A DNA stretch of 64,000 nucleotides from Sphingomonas sp. (GTDB taxonomy: Bacteria > Pseudomonadota > Alphaproteobacteria > Sphingomonadales > Sphingomonadaceae): assembly GCF_026460985.1 (NCBI RefSeq), contig NZ_JAPKNM010000071.1, positions 1 through 64,000 on the forward strand, in the 5' to 3' direction. The notes beneath the pieces were generated by a model. The model saw only the letters and a list, made by a program, of their open reading frames with translations. It was not told the origin of the DNA and did no database searches. The translations under genes were made by a program, and so were the position numbers. Numbering within the stretch: the first letter of the stretch is position 1; the number at the start of each line of letters is the position of its first letter. Shown here one piece after another: positions 11,135-21,993 of this stretch.

Positions 11135-14065
11135 TTAGGATTTCCGCGTCCGGCGAATCTCTTCGCGGACGCTGTGACCGAGCGCTTCGGCGACGAGCGC
11201 CCCCTGCTCGGCGGTGTGGCGCTTCATCAGGCCGGTGGCGGGCGATGCCGCCGCGGCGCGGCCGGCATAGCGCGGGCGCTGCGGCTTGACGCCGGCATCG
11301 ATCAGGCACTGCTCGATGAAGGGCTCGACGAAGAACCAATAGCCGTTGTTCTTCGGCTCTTCCTGCGCCCAGACCACTTCCTCGAGGTTGGCCATGCGCT
11401 TGAGGCGCGCGGTGAGCGGCTCGCCCGGGAAAGGATAGAGCTGCTCGATCCGGACGATCGCGGTGTTCTTGTCGCCCGCCGCGTCGCGCGCCTCGATCAG
11501 GTCGTAGGCGACCTTGCCGGTGCACAATACGAGGCGCTTCACGTCGGCATCCGCCGGCGCGTTGGGGTCCGAGAGGATGCGCTTGAAGTGCGTGTCGCCC
11601 AGGAAGTCCTCGGTCTTCGACACCGCCATCTTGTGGCGGAGCAGCGACTTGGGGGTCATCTGCACCAGCGGCTTGCGGAAGTTGCGGTGCATCTGGCGGC
11701 GCAGCAGGTGGAAGTAGTTCGCCGGGGTGGTGATGTTGACCACCTGCATATTGTCCTGCGCGCAGAGCTGGAGGAAGCGCTCGGGGCGCGCCGAGCTGTG
11801 CTCAGGGCCCTGGCCTTCATAGCCGTGCGGGAGCAGCATCACGAGCCCGTTGGCGCGCAGCCACTTGGCCTCGCCCGATGCGATGAACTGGTCGATCATG
11901 ATCTGCGCGCCGTTGACGAAATCGCCGAACTGCGCCTCCCAGAGCACCAGCGCCTTCGGATCGGCCGAGGCATAGCCGTACTCGAAGCCGAGCACGCCGT
12001 ACTCGGACAGCGGGCTGTCGAGCACTTCGAAGCTGCCGTGCGGGATGGTCTGGAGCGGCACGTATTTGTGCTCGTCCTTCTGGTCGACCCAGACGGCGTG
12101 GCGTTGGCTGAAGGTGCCGCGACCGGAGTCCTGGCCCGAGAGGCGGACGCCGAAGCCTTCGGAGAGCAAGGAGCCGAACGCCAGCGCCTCGCCGGTCGCC
12201 CAGTCGAAATTCTCGCCCGACTTGAACATCTCGCGCTTGGCGTCGAGCACGCGGCCGAGCGTCTTGTGGATCTCGAGACCCTCGGGGGCCTCGGTCAGCG
12301 TGCGGCCGAGGCTGTCGAACAGCTTCTTCTCGATGCCGGTATCGACGCTGCGCCGCGCGGTCTCGGGATCGGCGGGGGCGCCGAGGCCCGACCAGCGGCC
12401 GGCGAACCAGTCGGCCTTGTTGGGCAGGTACGACTTGCCGGCGTCGAACTCGCCTTCGAGCAGGGTGGTGAACTGGGCGGTCTTCTCGTCGACGAAGCCC
12501 TGGTCGGCCACGCCCTCGGCGGCGAGGCGCTTGGCATAGACCTCGCTCACCGGCGGATGCTGCCTGATCTTGGCGTACATCAAGGGCTGGGTGAAGCTCG
12601 GCTCGTCGCCTTCGTTGTGGCCGAAGCGGCGATAGCACCACATGTCGATCACGACGTCGCGCTTGAACTTCTGGCGGAACTCGATCGCGACCTTGCAGGC
12701 GAAGGTCACCGCCTCGGGATCGTCGCCGTTGACGTGGAGGATCGGCGCCTGGACGCCCTTGGCGACGTCCGACGGATAAGGCGAGGAGCGCGCGAATTGC
12801 GGGCTCGTCGTGAAGCCGATCTGGTTGTTGATGACGAAATGGATGCAGCCGCCGGTATTGTAGCCGCGGATGCCCGAGAAGCCGAGGCACTCCCAGACGA
12901 TGCCCTGGCCCGCCATCGCGGCGTCGCCGTGGATCAGGACGGGAAGGACCTGCTCATGCTCGGCGAGATCGCCGCGCAGCGTCTGGAGCGCGCGGACCTT
13001 GCCGAGCACCACCGGATCGACCGCCTCGAGGTGCGAGGGGTTGGCGACCAGCGACATGTGGACGCTGATCCCGTCGAATTCGCGGTCGGTGCTGGTGCCG
13101 AGATGGTATTTCACGTCGCCCGATCCGGCCACATCGTCGGGATTGGCCGAGCCGCCGCCGAATTCGTGGAAGATCACGCGGAACGGCTTGGCCATGACGT
13201 TGGCGAGCACGTTCAGGCGGCCGCGATGCGCCATGCCGTAGACGATCTCGCGCACGCCGAGCTGGCCGCCATATTTGATCACCGCCTCGAGCGCGGGGAT
13301 CATCGCCTCGCCGCCGTCGAGCCCGAAGCGCTTGGTGCCGACGAACTTCTTGCCGCAGAAGCGTTCCCACTGCTCGGCCTCGATCACCTTGGAGAGGATC
13401 GCCTTCTTGCCGTCGGGGGTGAACTGGATGGCCTTGTCCTTGCCCTCCATCCGCTCCTGGAGGAAGCGGCGCTCCTCGACATCGGCGATGTGCATATATT
13501 CGAGGCCGACATTGCCGCAGTAATTGGCCTGCAGGATCGCGACGATCTCGCGCACGGTCGCCTTTTCGAGGCCGAGCACGCCGCCGAGATAGATCGGGCG
13601 ATCGAGGTCGGCGCCGCTGAAGCCGTGATATTCGGGCGTCATGTCGGCAGGCAGCTCGTGCCGGACGAGGCCGAGCGGATCGAGGCTGGCGGCGAGATGG
13701 CCGCGAACGCGATAGGTGCGGATCAGCAGCATCGCGCGGATCGAATCGGCCGCGGCCTTGACGATGTCGGTTTCCGACGCCGCCGGAGCGGCCTTGGGCG
13801 CGGGCGCGCCGCCCTTGGCGGGCTTGGGCGCGGGCTCCATCTGGGTGGGATCGAGCGCGGCGGTGAGCGCATCGGTTTCGCTCAGCGGCCAGCGCGGATT
13901 GGCCCAGCTCGGGCCGGAGGCAGTATTGTCGAGGCCTTCGAAGAACTGGCGCCAGCCGGATTCGACCGCGTTCGGGTCGGCCTTGTAGCGGCGGTACAGC
14001 GTCTCGATGAAGGCGGGGCTCACCCCGCCGGCGATCTGCTCGAAATCCAGGCCTTCGTAGCCCAT
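11135..14065 (-). CDS. sucA: 2-oxoglutarate dehydrogenase E1
   Basis: Thiamine-diphosphate-dependent E1 that decarboxylates 2-oxoglutarate and loads succinyl onto SucB. It has 976 residues from [14 protein letters not shown]. This start is preferred because GAGGTG precedes it and because the longer reading (adding MPHEIPACAGMT) is only a translation of the palindromic repeat upstream. Family sequence includes the early [18 protein letters not shown], the ThDP region [18 protein letters not shown] and [21 protein letters not shown] in outline. An Ala/Pro-rich linker near residues 85-105 separates the N-terminal targeting segment from the core. It lies 81 bp downstream of sucD in the same direction. 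Confidence 0.96.
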   Translation of the reverse strand: MGYEGLDFEQIAGGVSPAFIETLYRRYKADPNAVESGWRQFFEGLDNTASGPSWANPRWPLSETDALTAALDPTQMEPAPKPAKGGAPAPKAAPAASETDIVKAAADSIRAMLLIRTYRVRGHLAASLDPLGLVRHELPADMTPEYHGFSGADLDRPIYLGGVLGLEKATVREIVAILQANYCGNVGLEYMHIADVEERRFLQERMEGKDKAIQFTPDGKKAILSKVIEAEQWERFCGKKFVGTKRFGLDGGEAMIPALEAVIKYGGQLGVREIVYGMAHRGRLNVLANVMAKPFRVIFHEFGGGSANPDDVAGSGDVKYHLGTSTDREFDGISVHMSLVANPSHLEAVDPVVLGKVRALQTLRGDLAEHEQVLPVLIHGDAAMAGQGIVWECLGFSGIRGYNTGGCIHFVINNQIGFTTSPQFARSSPYPSDVAKGVQAPILHVNGDDPEAVTFACKVAIEFRQKFKRDVVIDMWCYRRFGHNEGDEPSFTQPLMYAKIRQHPPVSEVYAKRLAAEGVADQGFVDEKTAQFTTLLEGEFDAGKSYLPNKADWFAGRWSGLGAPADPETARRSVDTGIEKKLFDSLGRTLTEAPEGLEIHKTLGRVLDAKREMFKSGENFDWATGEALAFGSLLSEGFGVRLSGQDSGRGTFSQRHAVWVDQKDEHKYVPLQTIPHGSFEVLDSPLSEYGVLGFEYGYASADPKALVLWEAQFGDFVNGAQIMIDQFIASGEAKWLRANGLVMLLPHGYEGQGPEHSSARPERFLQLCAQDNMQVVNITTPANYFHLLRRQMHRNFRKPLVQMTPKSLLRHKMAVSKTEDFLGDTHFKRILSDPNAPADADVKRLVLCTGKVAYDLIEARDAAGDKNTAIVRIEQLYPFPGEPLTARLKRMANLEEVVWAQEEPKNNGYWFFVEPFIEQCLIDAGVKPQRPRYAGRAAAASPATGLMKRHTAEQGALVAEALGHSVREEIRRTRKS

Positions 14066-14074
14066 TCTACACCT

Positions 14075-14137
14075 CGTCATCCCGGCGCACGCCGGGATCT
14101 CATGCGGCACGCGATCCCGGCTCTCGCCGGGATGACG
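14075..14137. repeat. Short palindromic repeat upstream of sucA
   Basis: 63-bp element with outer arms CGTCATCCCGGC and GCCGGGATGACG and a second inner pair around GATCTC. It belongs to the same family as the repeats at 15045, 29204 and 53902. Its end abuts the sucA ribosome-binding site, with ten bases between the repeat and the ATG, so a transcript hairpin could affect sucA translation or sucD-sucA mRNA stability. Confidence 0.85.
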
Positions 14138-14146
14138 GCCTAGTAT

Positions 14147-15031
14147 TTAGCCCTTCAACACCTCGACCAGCGTCGAGCCGAGCTCGGACGGGCTCGGCGA
14201 GACGCGGATGCCGGCGGCTTCCATCGCCGCGATCTTGCTCTCGGCGTCGCCCTTGCCGCCCGAGACGATCGCGCCGGCATGGCCCATGCGGCGCCCCGGA
14301 GGCGCGGTGCGGCCCGCGATGAAGCCGGCCATCGGCTTCTTGCGGCCGCGCTTGGCCTCGTCGATCAGGAACTGCGCGGCCTGCTCCTCGGCGTCGCCGC
14401 CGATCTCGCCGATCATGATGATCGACTGGGTCGCCTCGTCGGCGAGGAACAGCTCGAGCACGTCGATGAAGTTGGTGCCGTTGACCGGATCGCCGCCGAT
14501 GCCGACCGCGGTGGTCTGGCCGAGCCCGGCATTGGTGGTCTGGAACACGGCTTCATAGGTAAGCGTACCCGAACGGCTTACAACGCCCACCGAACCCTTG
14601 GAGAAGATGCTGCCGGGCATGATGCCGATCTTGCACTCCCCTGGAGTGAGCACGCCGGGGCAGTTCGGGCCGATAAGGCGCGACTTCGAGCCGGTCAGCG
14701 CGCGCTTGACGCGGACCATGTCGAGCACCGGAATGCCCTCGGTGATCGCGACGATCAGCGGGATCTCGGCGTCGATCGCCTCGAGGATCGAATCCGCGGC
14801 GAAGGGCGGCGGCACGTAGATCACCGATGCGTCGGCGCCGGTCTTCGACTTGGCCTCCGCGACGGTGTCGAACACCGGCAGGCCGAGATGCTCGCTCCCA
14901 CCCTTGCCCGGCGTGACGCCGCCGACCATCTGCGTGCCGTATTCCAGCGCCGCCTTGGTGTGGAAGCTGCCGGTCTCGCCGGTCATGCCCTGGGTGATGA
15001 CCTTGGTGTTCTTGTCGACGAGGATGCTCAT
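14147..15031 (-). CDS. sucD: Succinyl-CoA synthetase, alpha subunit
   Basis: Alpha subunit of the ADP- or GDP-forming succinyl-CoA ligase, which makes nucleoside triphosphate from succinyl-CoA. It has 294 residues, normal length. CoA-binding sequence [15 protein letters not shown] is at the N-terminus, and the active-site loop [19 protein letters not shown] carries the phosphorylated His251. The partner beta gene sucC, normally directly upstream, is missing here: mdh precedes sucD with only an 80-bp gap that contains a repeat. The start at 15031 follows AAGAGAGA. Confidence 0.96.
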   Translation of the reverse strand: MSILVDKNTKVITQGMTGETGSFHTKAALEYGTQMVGGVTPGKGGSEHLGLPVFDTVAEAKSKTGADASVIYVPPPFAADSILEAIDAEIPLIVAITEGIPVLDMVRVKRALTGSKSRLIGPNCPGVLTPGECKIGIMPGSIFSKGSVGVVSRSGTLTYEAVFQTTNAGLGQTTAVGIGGDPVNGTNFIDVLELFLADEATQSIIMIGEIGGDAEEQAAQFLIDEAKRGRKKPMAGFIAGRTAPPGRRMGHAGAIVSGGKGDAESKIAAMEAAGIRVSPSPSELGSTLVEVLKG

Positions 15032-15044
15032 TGGGTCTCTCTTT

Positions 15045-15103
15045 CGTCATCCCGGCGAGGCGGGACCGTGTCGCACGAGACCCCGACTTTCGCCGGGGTG
15101 ACG
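15045..15103. repeat. Short palindromic repeat upstream of sucD
   Basis: 59-bp palindromic element with arms CGTCATCCCGGCG and CGCCGGGGTGACG, a diverged member of the same family as 14075-14137. It lies 13 bases upstream of the sucD start, in the place where sucC would be expected in the usual gene order. Confidence 0.8.
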
Positions 15104-15111
15104 GTGGGTGC

Positions 15112-16083
<972 letters not shown>

Positions 16084-16189
16084 TTAGCGCTAGTCAAGCA
16101 ACCGCAGACGCAGCTGTGGCGCCCCTGAAACGCGGGCGGCTTAGACCTATGATAGGAGGGTCGCAACCCGGGAATCGCTGTAGTTCCGG

Positions 16190-16219
16190 ATTATCTTTGC
16201 AACTAATTCGCAAGTGCAA
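16190..16219 (-). promoter_or_regulatory. Candidate promoter of mdh and the suc cluster
   Basis: On the minus strand: TTGCAC (16214-16219), an 18-bp spacer and GATAAT (16190-16195), a five-of-six -10 match, in an AT-rich patch of the 170-bp gap between mdh and the glycosidase gene. It would give a leader of about 110 bases before mdh. The -35 match is moderate, so this is a suggestion. Confidence 0.4.
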
Positions 16220-16244
16220 TAAGGCGGGCGCGCGCCATCGCGGG

Positions 16245-18080
16245 TCAGCGGCGCGACCCGGCGCGGCGGCGATATTCCTCCGCGAGCACGTAGAACGCCT
16301 GTTTGCGCGCGCCGGTTTCCGAGATCAGCCCCTTGCGGTTCCAGCCCTGCTGGAAGACCGGATGCTGGCGCCGCGGCGAACGGAAATCCTTGAGGATCCA
16401 CGGGCTCATGCCGGCGAGGAAGGGCACCTTGGCGGCCATGGCCAGCGTCTGGCGGTAATATTCGGCCTGGAATTCCTCGCTGAACTTGTGCGGATCGGTG
16501 GCGGCATCGTGATAGCCCACCTGGGCATCGGCGCCGAATTCGGAGAAGATCAGCGGCTTGGCCGCGGGCGAACGCCACTCGAAGCCCGGCAGCTCGGGCA
16601 GCGGATCCTGCGAATACCAGCCGTTATAGGTGTTGATCGCCATGACATCGAGATCGGCGACGAGCGGATCGTCGATGGTCATCACCTTGCCTTCGCGCTT
16701 GCTGAGCAGGGCGGCGGTGACCAGCCGGCTGTCGTCGATCGCGCGGACGTCGCCGATCAGCGTGCGGAGGAAGGCGTTGCGCGCGTCGCCGACAGGTGTC
16801 TCGTTGGCGACGCTCCACAAGGCGATCGAGGCGCGGTTGCGATCGCGAAGGATGTTCTCGCGGAGCTGCTGGCGCGCGGCGGCGAGCGTCGCCGGATTGT
16901 CCCAGTTGACGCGCCAATAGACCGGGACCTCGCTCCACACGATCAGACCGAGCTCGTCGGCCATGCGCGTCATGACCTCGCTGTGGGGGTAGTGGGCGAG
17001 GCGGACGAAGTTGCCGTTCAGGCCTTGCTTGATCTCGGTGAGCAGCGCGCGGGCGGCCGCGGGGGTGATCGCGCGCACCGGGTTCCGGCCGAGCTCCTCC
17101 TCGTGCATCGAGATGCCGCGCAGGAAGACGGGCTTGCCGTTGAGCAGGATCTGCGTGCCGCGGACCTCGACCGTGCGGAAGCCGATCCGGTCCTGGAGGG
17201 CGTCGGTGCCCGATTCGATCCGGACGTCGTAGAGCGTGGGCGTCTCGGGCGACCAGCGGGCGAGCGCGCGCGGCGCGGGCGCGCTGCCGCTCCATCGGCC
17301 GTCCACGCCGGTCCGGCCCGAAAGCGCGAGGCCGAGCGCGGGGATGCGGACGCGCACGTCGCGGTTCGCGGCCTCGCGGCCGTACAGCCGGACATCGGCA
17401 TGGATGCGCCCGTCGCGGCCGAGGCGGATCCAGGTATCGTCGACGAAGGTCTCGGGGACGGTGACCAGGGTCACCGAGCGGGTGATGCCGCCATAGGTCT
17501 CCCAGTCGGTGACCGGTGGGGGCACGTCGTCGTCGCTGCGCGCGGAATCCATGCCGACGGTGATCTGGTTGCTGCCGTCGCGCAGCAATTCGGTCACGTC
17601 GAAGGCGAAGGGGGTGAAGCCGCCGGCATGGCTACCGACGCGCTTGCCGTTCAGATAGACGTCGGCGGTATAGTCGGCGGCGCCGAAGCGCAGGAAGGCG
17701 CGCGTGCCGGGGGCGGGCTTCGGCGTGTCGAAGCTGCGCTGGTACCAGACGAGGCCCTGGTAATGGCGCATCTCCGGCGCGTGGCCGATCCAGCCGCCGG
17801 GCAGATGCGCGACCGGCGAGCGCTGCATGTCGAACTCGAACAAAGCGCGCGGGTTCTTCTCGGCGACTTCGGCCTGGATGCTGTCCTGCCAACGTTGGGT
17901 GCTGCTGCCCGGAGGGCCGCCATGGAAGCCCGCCTTGCCGTCGCGATAGGGATCGACCGACCAGTGCCACGCGCCGTCGAGGCTGTGCGACGGGCGCATG
18001 TCGGCGCCGGTGAGCACGGCCTGGGCGAAGGCGGGTGGGGCGAGGAGGAGGGCGAGGGCGAGCAGGAATGTTCGGACCAT
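16245..18080 (-). CDS. Secreted glycoside hydrolase family 2 enzyme, beta-glucuronidase-like
   Basis: Exported glycosidase of 611 residues. A signal peptide (MVRTFLLALALLLAPPAFAQ) precedes a jelly-roll sugar-binding domain, an immunoglobulin-like domain and a TIM barrel, the GH2 order. GH2 signatures visible are GNFVRLAHYPHSEVMTRMAD, the acid/base Glu427 in WSVANETPVG and the nucleophile Glu514 in LIFSEFGADAQ; spacing and length fit the beta-glucuronidase/galactosidase group. The start at 18080 has GGGGAGAA upstream; a longer start would translate the neighbouring repeat. It lies between zapE and mdh, which are neighbours in many alphaproteobacteria, so it is probably an accessory insertion. 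The sugar specificity is not certain. Confidence 0.88.
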   Translation of the reverse strand: MVRTFLLALALLLAPPAFAQAVLTGADMRPSHSLDGAWHWSVDPYRDGKAGFHGGPPGSSTQRWQDSIQAEVAEKNPRALFEFDMQRSPVAHLPGGWIGHAPEMRHYQGLVWYQRSFDTPKPAPGTRAFLRFGAADYTADVYLNGKRVGSHAGGFTPFAFDVTELLRDGSNQITVGMDSARSDDDVPPPVTDWETYGGITRSVTLVTVPETFVDDTWIRLGRDGRIHADVRLYGREAANRDVRVRIPALGLALSGRTGVDGRWSGSAPAPRALARWSPETPTLYDVRIESGTDALQDRIGFRTVEVRGTQILLNGKPVFLRGISMHEEELGRNPVRAITPAAARALLTEIKQGLNGNFVRLAHYPHSEVMTRMADELGLIVWSEVPVYWRVNWDNPATLAAARQQLRENILRDRNRASIALWSVANETPVGDARNAFLRTLIGDVRAIDDSRLVTAALLSKREGKVMTIDDPLVADLDVMAINTYNGWYSQDPLPELPGFEWRSPAAKPLIFSEFGADAQVGYHDAATDPHKFSEEFQAEYYRQTLAMAAKVPFLAGMSPWILKDFRSPRRQHPVFQQGWNRKGLISETGARKQAFYVLAEEYRRRAGSRR

Positions 18081-18100
18081 GCAATTTCTCCCCTTCTTAG

Positions 18101-18233
18101 CCCTCCCCCTTGATGGGGGAGGGTTGGGTGGGGGTGAGCTCTCCACGGGCCTCGTCGCCCGGGGATAGCTCACCCTCACCCTCCCACGCGCTTCGCGCGC
18201 GGGCCCCTCCCTCTCCCATCAAGGGAGAGGGGT
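18101..18233. repeat. Palindromic repeat with CCCTCCCC arms
   Basis: 133-bp imperfect palindrome between zapE and the GH2 gene. Outer arms CCCTCCCCCTTGATGGGGGA and its near-complement at 18210-18233 enclose inner arms GGGTGGGGGTGAGCT and AGCTCACCCTCACCC. It is a separate sequence family from the GTCATCCC repeats, though of similar size and position. Confidence 0.8.
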
Positions 18234-18239
18234 GCGAGC

Positions 18240-19352
18240 CTAATGCTCGCCATGCCCTTCGGCCAGATATTCGTCGGAGGCCATTTCGTGCAGCCGCGAG
18301 GCGGTGCGCTCGAATTCGAAGGCGCCGTCGCCGGCGATGTAGAGCTCGTCGGGCTGGGCGTCGGCGGCGGCGAGCAGTTTGACGCGGTTCTCGTAGAGCG
18401 CGTCGACCAGGGTGACGAAGCGCGCGGCCTCGTTGCGGTTCTCGGGGCCCAAGCGGGGGATGCCGACCAGGATCACGGTGTGGAAGCGGTGCGCGATGGC
18501 GAGATAGTCGGGCGCGCCGCGCGCCTCGCCGCACAGCCGCTTGAACGAGAACACCGCGACGCCCTTCACGCATCGCGGAACATGGATCGAGCGACCGCCC
18601 TGCACGGGCAGGTCGCAGGAGGGAACGCGCGCGGCATCCTCGACCGGATAGTCGGTGAGGCGGAAGAAGGCGGCGGAGAGCTGGGCGGTCGCCTCCGGGC
18701 CGTTGGGAACGAGCCAGGTCTGCATGCTGCCGAGGCGATCGAGCCGATAGTCGACCGGGCCGTTGAGCGCGAGCACGTCCATGCCGTTCTCGATCAGCGC
18801 GATGAAGGGGAGGAAGAGCGCGCGGTTGAGCCCGTCCTTGTAGAGGTCCCTGGGCGGGCGGTTCGACGTGGCGACGACGGTGAGGCCGTGGCCCATCATC
18901 TCGGTGAACAGTCGCGAGAGGATCATCGCGTCGGCGGGGTTGTTGACCACCATCTCGTCGAAGGCGAGCAGGCGGATGTCCTCGGACAGCGCATCGGCAA
19001 CCGCGACCACGGGATCGGCACTGTTCTTCTTGCGCTCGGCATTGAGGCGCTCGTGCACCTCGAGCATGAATTCGTGGAAATGGACGCGGCGCTTGCGGCG
19101 GATGTCGACGCAGTCGAACAGCAGGTCCATCAGCATCGACTTGCCGCGGCCCACGCCGCCCCAGAGGTACACGCCGCGCGGCGGATCGGGCCTGCGGCGG
19201 AGCGCGCGCCACAGGATGCTGCCTTTGTGCGGCACTTCCTCGAGCTCGCGGGCGAGCCGGTCGAGCCGCTCGGCTGCCGCCTCCTGCTCGGGGTCGGCGC
19301 GCAGCTCGCCCGCAGCGACGAGCGCGCGATAGCGGGCGAGGACCTTGGTCAT
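18240..19352 (-). CDS. zapE: Cell division protein ZapE (AFG1-like ATPase)
   Basis: AFG1/LACE1-family P-loop ATPase of 370 residues. In E. coli ZapE binds FtsZ and helps constriction under stress. Walker A is GGVGRGKS (residues 65-72, Lys71) and Walker B is IRLLAFDEMVV (near 127-137). VVATSNRPPRDLYKDGLNR and RFVTLVDALYENRVKLL are strongly conserved family blocks. The start at 19352 is preceded by GAGAGG, with a palindromic repeat ending just upstream. zapE beside mdh is a common alphaproteobacterial arrangement; here the GH2 gene lies between them. Confidence 0.92.
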   Translation of the reverse strand: MTKVLARYRALVAAGELRADPEQEAAAERLDRLARELEEVPHKGSILWRALRRRPDPPRGVYLWGGVGRGKSMLMDLLFDCVDIRRKRRVHFHEFMLEVHERLNAERKKNSADPVVAVADALSEDIRLLAFDEMVVNNPADAMILSRLFTEMMGHGLTVVATSNRPPRDLYKDGLNRALFLPFIALIENGMDVLALNGPVDYRLDRLGSMQTWLVPNGPEATAQLSAAFFRLTDYPVEDAARVPSCDLPVQGGRSIHVPRCVKGVAVFSFKRLCGEARGAPDYLAIAHRFHTVILVGIPRLGPENRNEAARFVTLVDALYENRVKLLAAADAQPDELYIAGDGAFEFERTASRLHEMASDEYLAEGHGEH

Positions 19353-19362
19353 CTGCCTCTCG

Positions 19363-19470
19363 CGTCACCCCCGCGAAAGCGGGGGCCCATCTCGTGGGCT
19401 ATCCGAAAGCACAGCGGGCGTATTTCGCTGCGCGTTTCGGAGATGGGCCCCCGCTTTCGCGGGGGTGACG
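19363..19470. repeat. Palindromic repeat of the GTCACCCCCGCGAAAGCGGGGG family
   Basis: 108-bp element. The ends CGTCACCCCCGCGAAAGCGG and its complement form a long outer stem with CCCATCTC / GAGATGGG inside, and an unrelated 45-bp centre. The same architecture with different centres occurs at 21994, 31684 and 47995. It lies between the thioesterase stop and the zapE start and ends ten bases before zapE. Confidence 0.9.
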
Positions 19471-19488
19471 GAAGAGAGGGAATGAGCA

Positions 19489-19941
19489 TCACTTGGCCGA
19501 AGGCTTCCGGATCGTGCCGAGGAAGCTGGCGACCATCACCTCGTCCTGCACCACCACGCCGCGCAGGAAGAGCAGCCGGCCGGTCTCGCGGAGCAGTTCG
19601 ACATGCGCCTCGGTCGGCACGCCGATCGCGCCGCCGGTGATGAACTGGATCGACATGTCGAGCGTCGAGGCGGGGCCGCTCAGCACGCCGAAGCTGCGCC
19701 CTGCGGCGAACAGCGCCATGTCGATGAAGCCGGCGAGCGCGCCGCCATGGATATGGTCGCGCAGGTTCGAATGTTCGTGCCGGAAGGTCGTGCGCACGCG
19801 CGCGAGCCTGTCCTCGCGCTTGACCGACAAGGCGCCGATGAAGCTGTTGAAGCGGCCCGAATCGAGGATCTGCCAGCGCTTCCAGCCCGGCAGGTCGGGA
19901 TCGTCGTCGTAGCGGAAATGCTGCTCGGCGAAGTCGCTCAA
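19489..19941 (-). CDS. PaaI-type hotdog thioesterase
   Basis: Acyl-CoA thioesterase of the hotdog fold, 150 residues. The helix-turn motif [17 protein letters not shown] holds the conserved HGG and catalytic-type Asp of the PaaI family, followed by the strands [14 protein letters not shown] and [17 protein letters not shown]. The reading frame is best opened by a TTG that overlaps the sdhB stop by four bases (TTGA), with GGAGG upstream inside sdhB; no ATG fits. It is therefore translationally coupled to sdhB. The natural acyl-CoA is unknown; a housekeeping role near succinyl-CoA metabolism is only a positional guess. Confidence 0.82.
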   Translation of the reverse strand: MSDFAEQHFRYDDDPDLPGWKRWQILDSGRFNSFIGALSVKREDRLARVRTTFRHEHSNLRDHIHGGALAGFIDMALFAAGRSFGVLSGPASTLDMSIQFITGGAIGVPTEAHVELLRETGRLLFLRGVVVQDEVMVASFLGTIRKPSAK

Positions 19942-20720
19942 AGCGCCCGCTCGGCCTCCATCTTCTTGATCTCGGCGATCGCCTTGGCGGGGTTGAGGCC
20001 CTTGGGGCACACGTTCGCGCAGTTCATGATCGTGTGGCAGCGATAGAGGCGGAACGGATCCTCGAGCTGGTCGAGCCGCTCGCCGGTCATCTCGTCGCGG
20101 CTGTCGGCGAGCCAGCGATAGGCCTGGAGCAGGATCGCCGGGCCGAGGAACTTGTCCGAATTCCACCAATAGCTCGGGCACGAGGTCGAGCAGCAGGCGC
20201 AGAGGATGCACTCGTACAGGCCGTCGAGCTTGTCGCGCTGCTCGGGGCTCTGGAGTCGCTCCTTGCCCGAGGGCGTGGTCGAGACGGTCTGCAGCCACGG
20301 CTTGATCGAGGCATATTGCGCGTAGAAATGGGTGAAGTCGGGGACGAGGTCCTTGATCACGTCCATGTGCGGCAGCGGCGTGATGCGGATGTCGCCCTTG
20401 ATGTCCTCGATCGCGGTGGTGCAGGCGAGGCCGTTGCGCCCGTCCATGTTCATCGAGCAGGACCCGCAGATGCCCTCGCGGCATGAGCGGCGGAAGGTGA
20501 GCGTCGAATCCTGCTCGGACTTGATCTTGATCAGCGCGTCGAGGACCATCGGGCCGCACTCGTCGAGATCGACCTCGAAATTGTCGTAGCGCGGGTTTGC
20601 GCCGCTGTCGGGATCGTAGCGGTAGATCTTGAACTTCTTGACGCGCTTCGCGGACGCGTCGGCCTTGTGCTCCTTGCCCTTGGTGATGCGGCTGTTCTTG
20701 GGCAGGCGGAAGTCGGCCAT
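19938..20720 (-). CDS. sdhB: Succinate dehydrogenase iron-sulfur subunit
   Basis: Electron-transfer subunit of respiratory complex II, 260 residues. All three cluster-binding regions are intact: [21 protein letters not shown] in outline for the 2Fe-2S cluster, then [12 protein letters not shown] and [17 protein letters not shown] for the 4Fe-4S and 3Fe-4S clusters. The start at 20720 has AAGGA upstream. Unusually, it is split from sdhCDA: sdhA ends at 23505, and an ArsR gene, a divergent SDR and a caspase-like gene lie between. sdhB must therefore have its own promoter or be read through from the ArsR gene 86 bp upstream. Confidence 0.96.
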   Translation of the reverse strand: MADFRLPKNSRITKGKEHKADASAKRVKKFKIYRYDPDSGANPRYDNFEVDLDECGPMVLDALIKIKSEQDSTLTFRRSCREGICGSCSMNMDGRNGLACTTAIEDIKGDIRITPLPHMDVIKDLVPDFTHFYAQYASIKPWLQTVSTTPSGKERLQSPEQRDKLDGLYECILCACCSTSCPSYWWNSDKFLGPAILLQAYRWLADSRDEMTGERLDQLEDPFRLYRCHTIMNCANVCPKGLNPAKAIAEIKKMEAERAL

Positions 20721-20806
20721 TTCCGAAAAGGTCCTTACGCGCGGGTCGTTCGGTTGCGCGGGCTATGCCTTTCGCTTGGCGAGCGCAAGCCCGTAGGCGC
20801 GCGCGA

Positions 20807-21112
20807 TCAGGGCTTGTTGGCCAGAACCGAGTCGAGCAGCCCGGGAAAACGCGCGTCGAAATCGGCGCGGCGCAGGCGGTTCATCCGCTCGCGGCCCTCG
20901 GCGGTCGTCTCGATCAGCCCGGCGGCGCGCAGCACGTTGAAGTGATTCGAGAGCGTGCTCTTCGGCGTGTTGCCGGGGCAGGAGGCGCCCGAATTGAGGC
21001 AGGGATTCGCGACCAGCCTGGCGATGATCTCGAGCCGCACCGGATCGGCGAGCGCGTGCAGCGCCGCGGCGAGGCTGACGTCCTTGAGGTCGGGGTGCAC
21101 GAAGCGATCCAT
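20807..21112 (-). CDS. ArsR-family winged-helix transcriptional regulator
   Basis: Small DNA-binding repressor of 101 residues. VSLAAALHALADPVRLEIIARL is the typical ArsR opening helix, and TPKSTLSNHFNVLRAAGLIETTAEGRERMNRL is the recognition helix and wing. No arsenic-type CxC motif is present. Two cysteines (in CLNSGASCPGN) precede the recognition helix, so the signal could be a thiol-reactive compound or none. The start MDRFVHPDL is chosen because it matches relatives and leaves the palindrome at 21125-21142 in the untranslated region; an ATG 11 codons earlier is possible. It is divergent from an SDR gene, its likely target. Confidence 0.85.
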   Translation of the reverse strand: MDRFVHPDLKDVSLAAALHALADPVRLEIIARLVANPCLNSGASCPGNTPKSTLSNHFNVLRAAGLIETTAEGRERMNRLRRADFDARFPGLLDSVLANKP

Positions 21113-21124
21113 GGGGCGAATATA

Positions 21125-21142
21125 GAAACGCTTCGTCGTTTC
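21125..21142. promoter_or_regulatory. Operator-like palindrome between the ArsR and SDR genes
   Basis: Perfect 6-bp inverted repeat GAAACG, 6-bp spacer, CGTTTC, 13 bases upstream of the ArsR start in an AT-rich 127-bp divergent intergenic region. It is the best candidate binding site for the adjacent ArsR regulator, which would then control both itself and the SDR. No other clear inverted repeat was found in the gap. Confidence 0.5.
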
Positions 21143-21239
21143 CATAGTTCGGTAATATTGAAATATCTTTGTCGCTTCCCAAGTTGCGCTTCGTCCCGGC
21201 AGCCGGCGAAGCGATCGGCTGGGGATCGGAGATTGAGCA

Positions 21240-21983
21240 ATGTCGAAGAAACTGCAGGGCAAGCGCGCGCTGGTGACCGGCGGATCGCGCGGGATCGGGG
21301 CGGCGATCGCGAAGCGGCTGGCCGCCGAGGGCGCCGATGTCGTGATCACCTATGCCGGCAATCGCGAGGCCGCCGAGGCGACCGTCGCGGCGGTCGTCGC
21401 CGCGGGCGTCAAGGGCAAGGCGCTGCAGGCCGACGCCGCGGATCCCGCCGCGGTGAAGGCCGCGGTCGACCAGGCGGCGGCCGATCTGGGCGGGATCGAC
21501 ATCCTCGTCCACAATGCCGGCGTCGCGGGCTTCACCGGCGTCGACCAGGAGAGCGTCGACAGCTTCCGCCGGATCTTCGCGGTCAATGTCGACGGCGTGG
21601 TCGCCGGGACGGTCGCGGCGGTGCCGCATCTCGCCGACGGCGGACGCGTCATCATCACCGGCAGCGTGATGGGCGACGCCTCGATGTTCCCCGGCGCGGC
21701 GACCTATGCGGCGAGCAAGTCGGCGGTGCAGGGGCTCGCCCGCGGCTGGGCTCGCGACCTCGCGCCGCGCGGCATCCTCGTCAACGTGATCCAGCCGGGG
21801 CCGATCGACACCGACATGAACCCCGCCGACGGCGATCTCGCCGCGTCGCTGCTGCCGACGATCCCGCTGGGGCGCTATGGCCGCGCCGAAGAGGTGGCCG
21901 CGCTCGCCGCCTTCCTCGCCAGCGAGGATGCGTCGTACATCACCGGTACGACGATCGACGTGGACGGGGGCACGACGGCTTAA
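21240..21983 (+). CDS. Short-chain dehydrogenase/reductase (3-oxoacyl-ACP reductase-like)
   Basis: NAD(P)-dependent oxidoreductase of 247 residues, classical SDR length. The cofactor motif is VTGGSRGIGAAIA near the N-terminus, then NAG in ILVHNAGVAGF, a catalytic Ser in ITGSVMG and the YAASK active-site pair. The C-terminus ITGTTIDVDGG is shared with FabG-like enzymes. The start has GGAG upstream. It is divergent from the ArsR gene and probably repressed by it, which suggests an inducible detoxifying reductase rather than a fatty-acid synthesis enzyme. The substrate is unknown. Confidence 0.87.
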   Translation: MSKKLQGKRALVTGGSRGIGAAIAKRLAAEGADVVITYAGNREAAEATVAAVVAAGVKGKALQADAADPAAVKAAVDQAAADLGGIDILVHNAGVAGFTGVDQESVDSFRRIFAVNVDGVVAGTVAAVPHLADGGRVIITGSVMGDASMFPGAATYAASKSAVQGLARGWARDLAPRGILVNVIQPGPIDTDMNPADGDLAASLLPTIPLGRYGRAEEVAALAAFLASEDASYITGTTIDVDGGTTA

Positions 21984-21993
21984 TCTATTTACT

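Noticed and set aside
14066..14110. Upstream start giving sucA the N-terminal extension MPHEIPACAGMT
   Set aside because: The extra residues are a translation of the palindromic repeat; a ribosome-binding site precedes the ATG at 14065.
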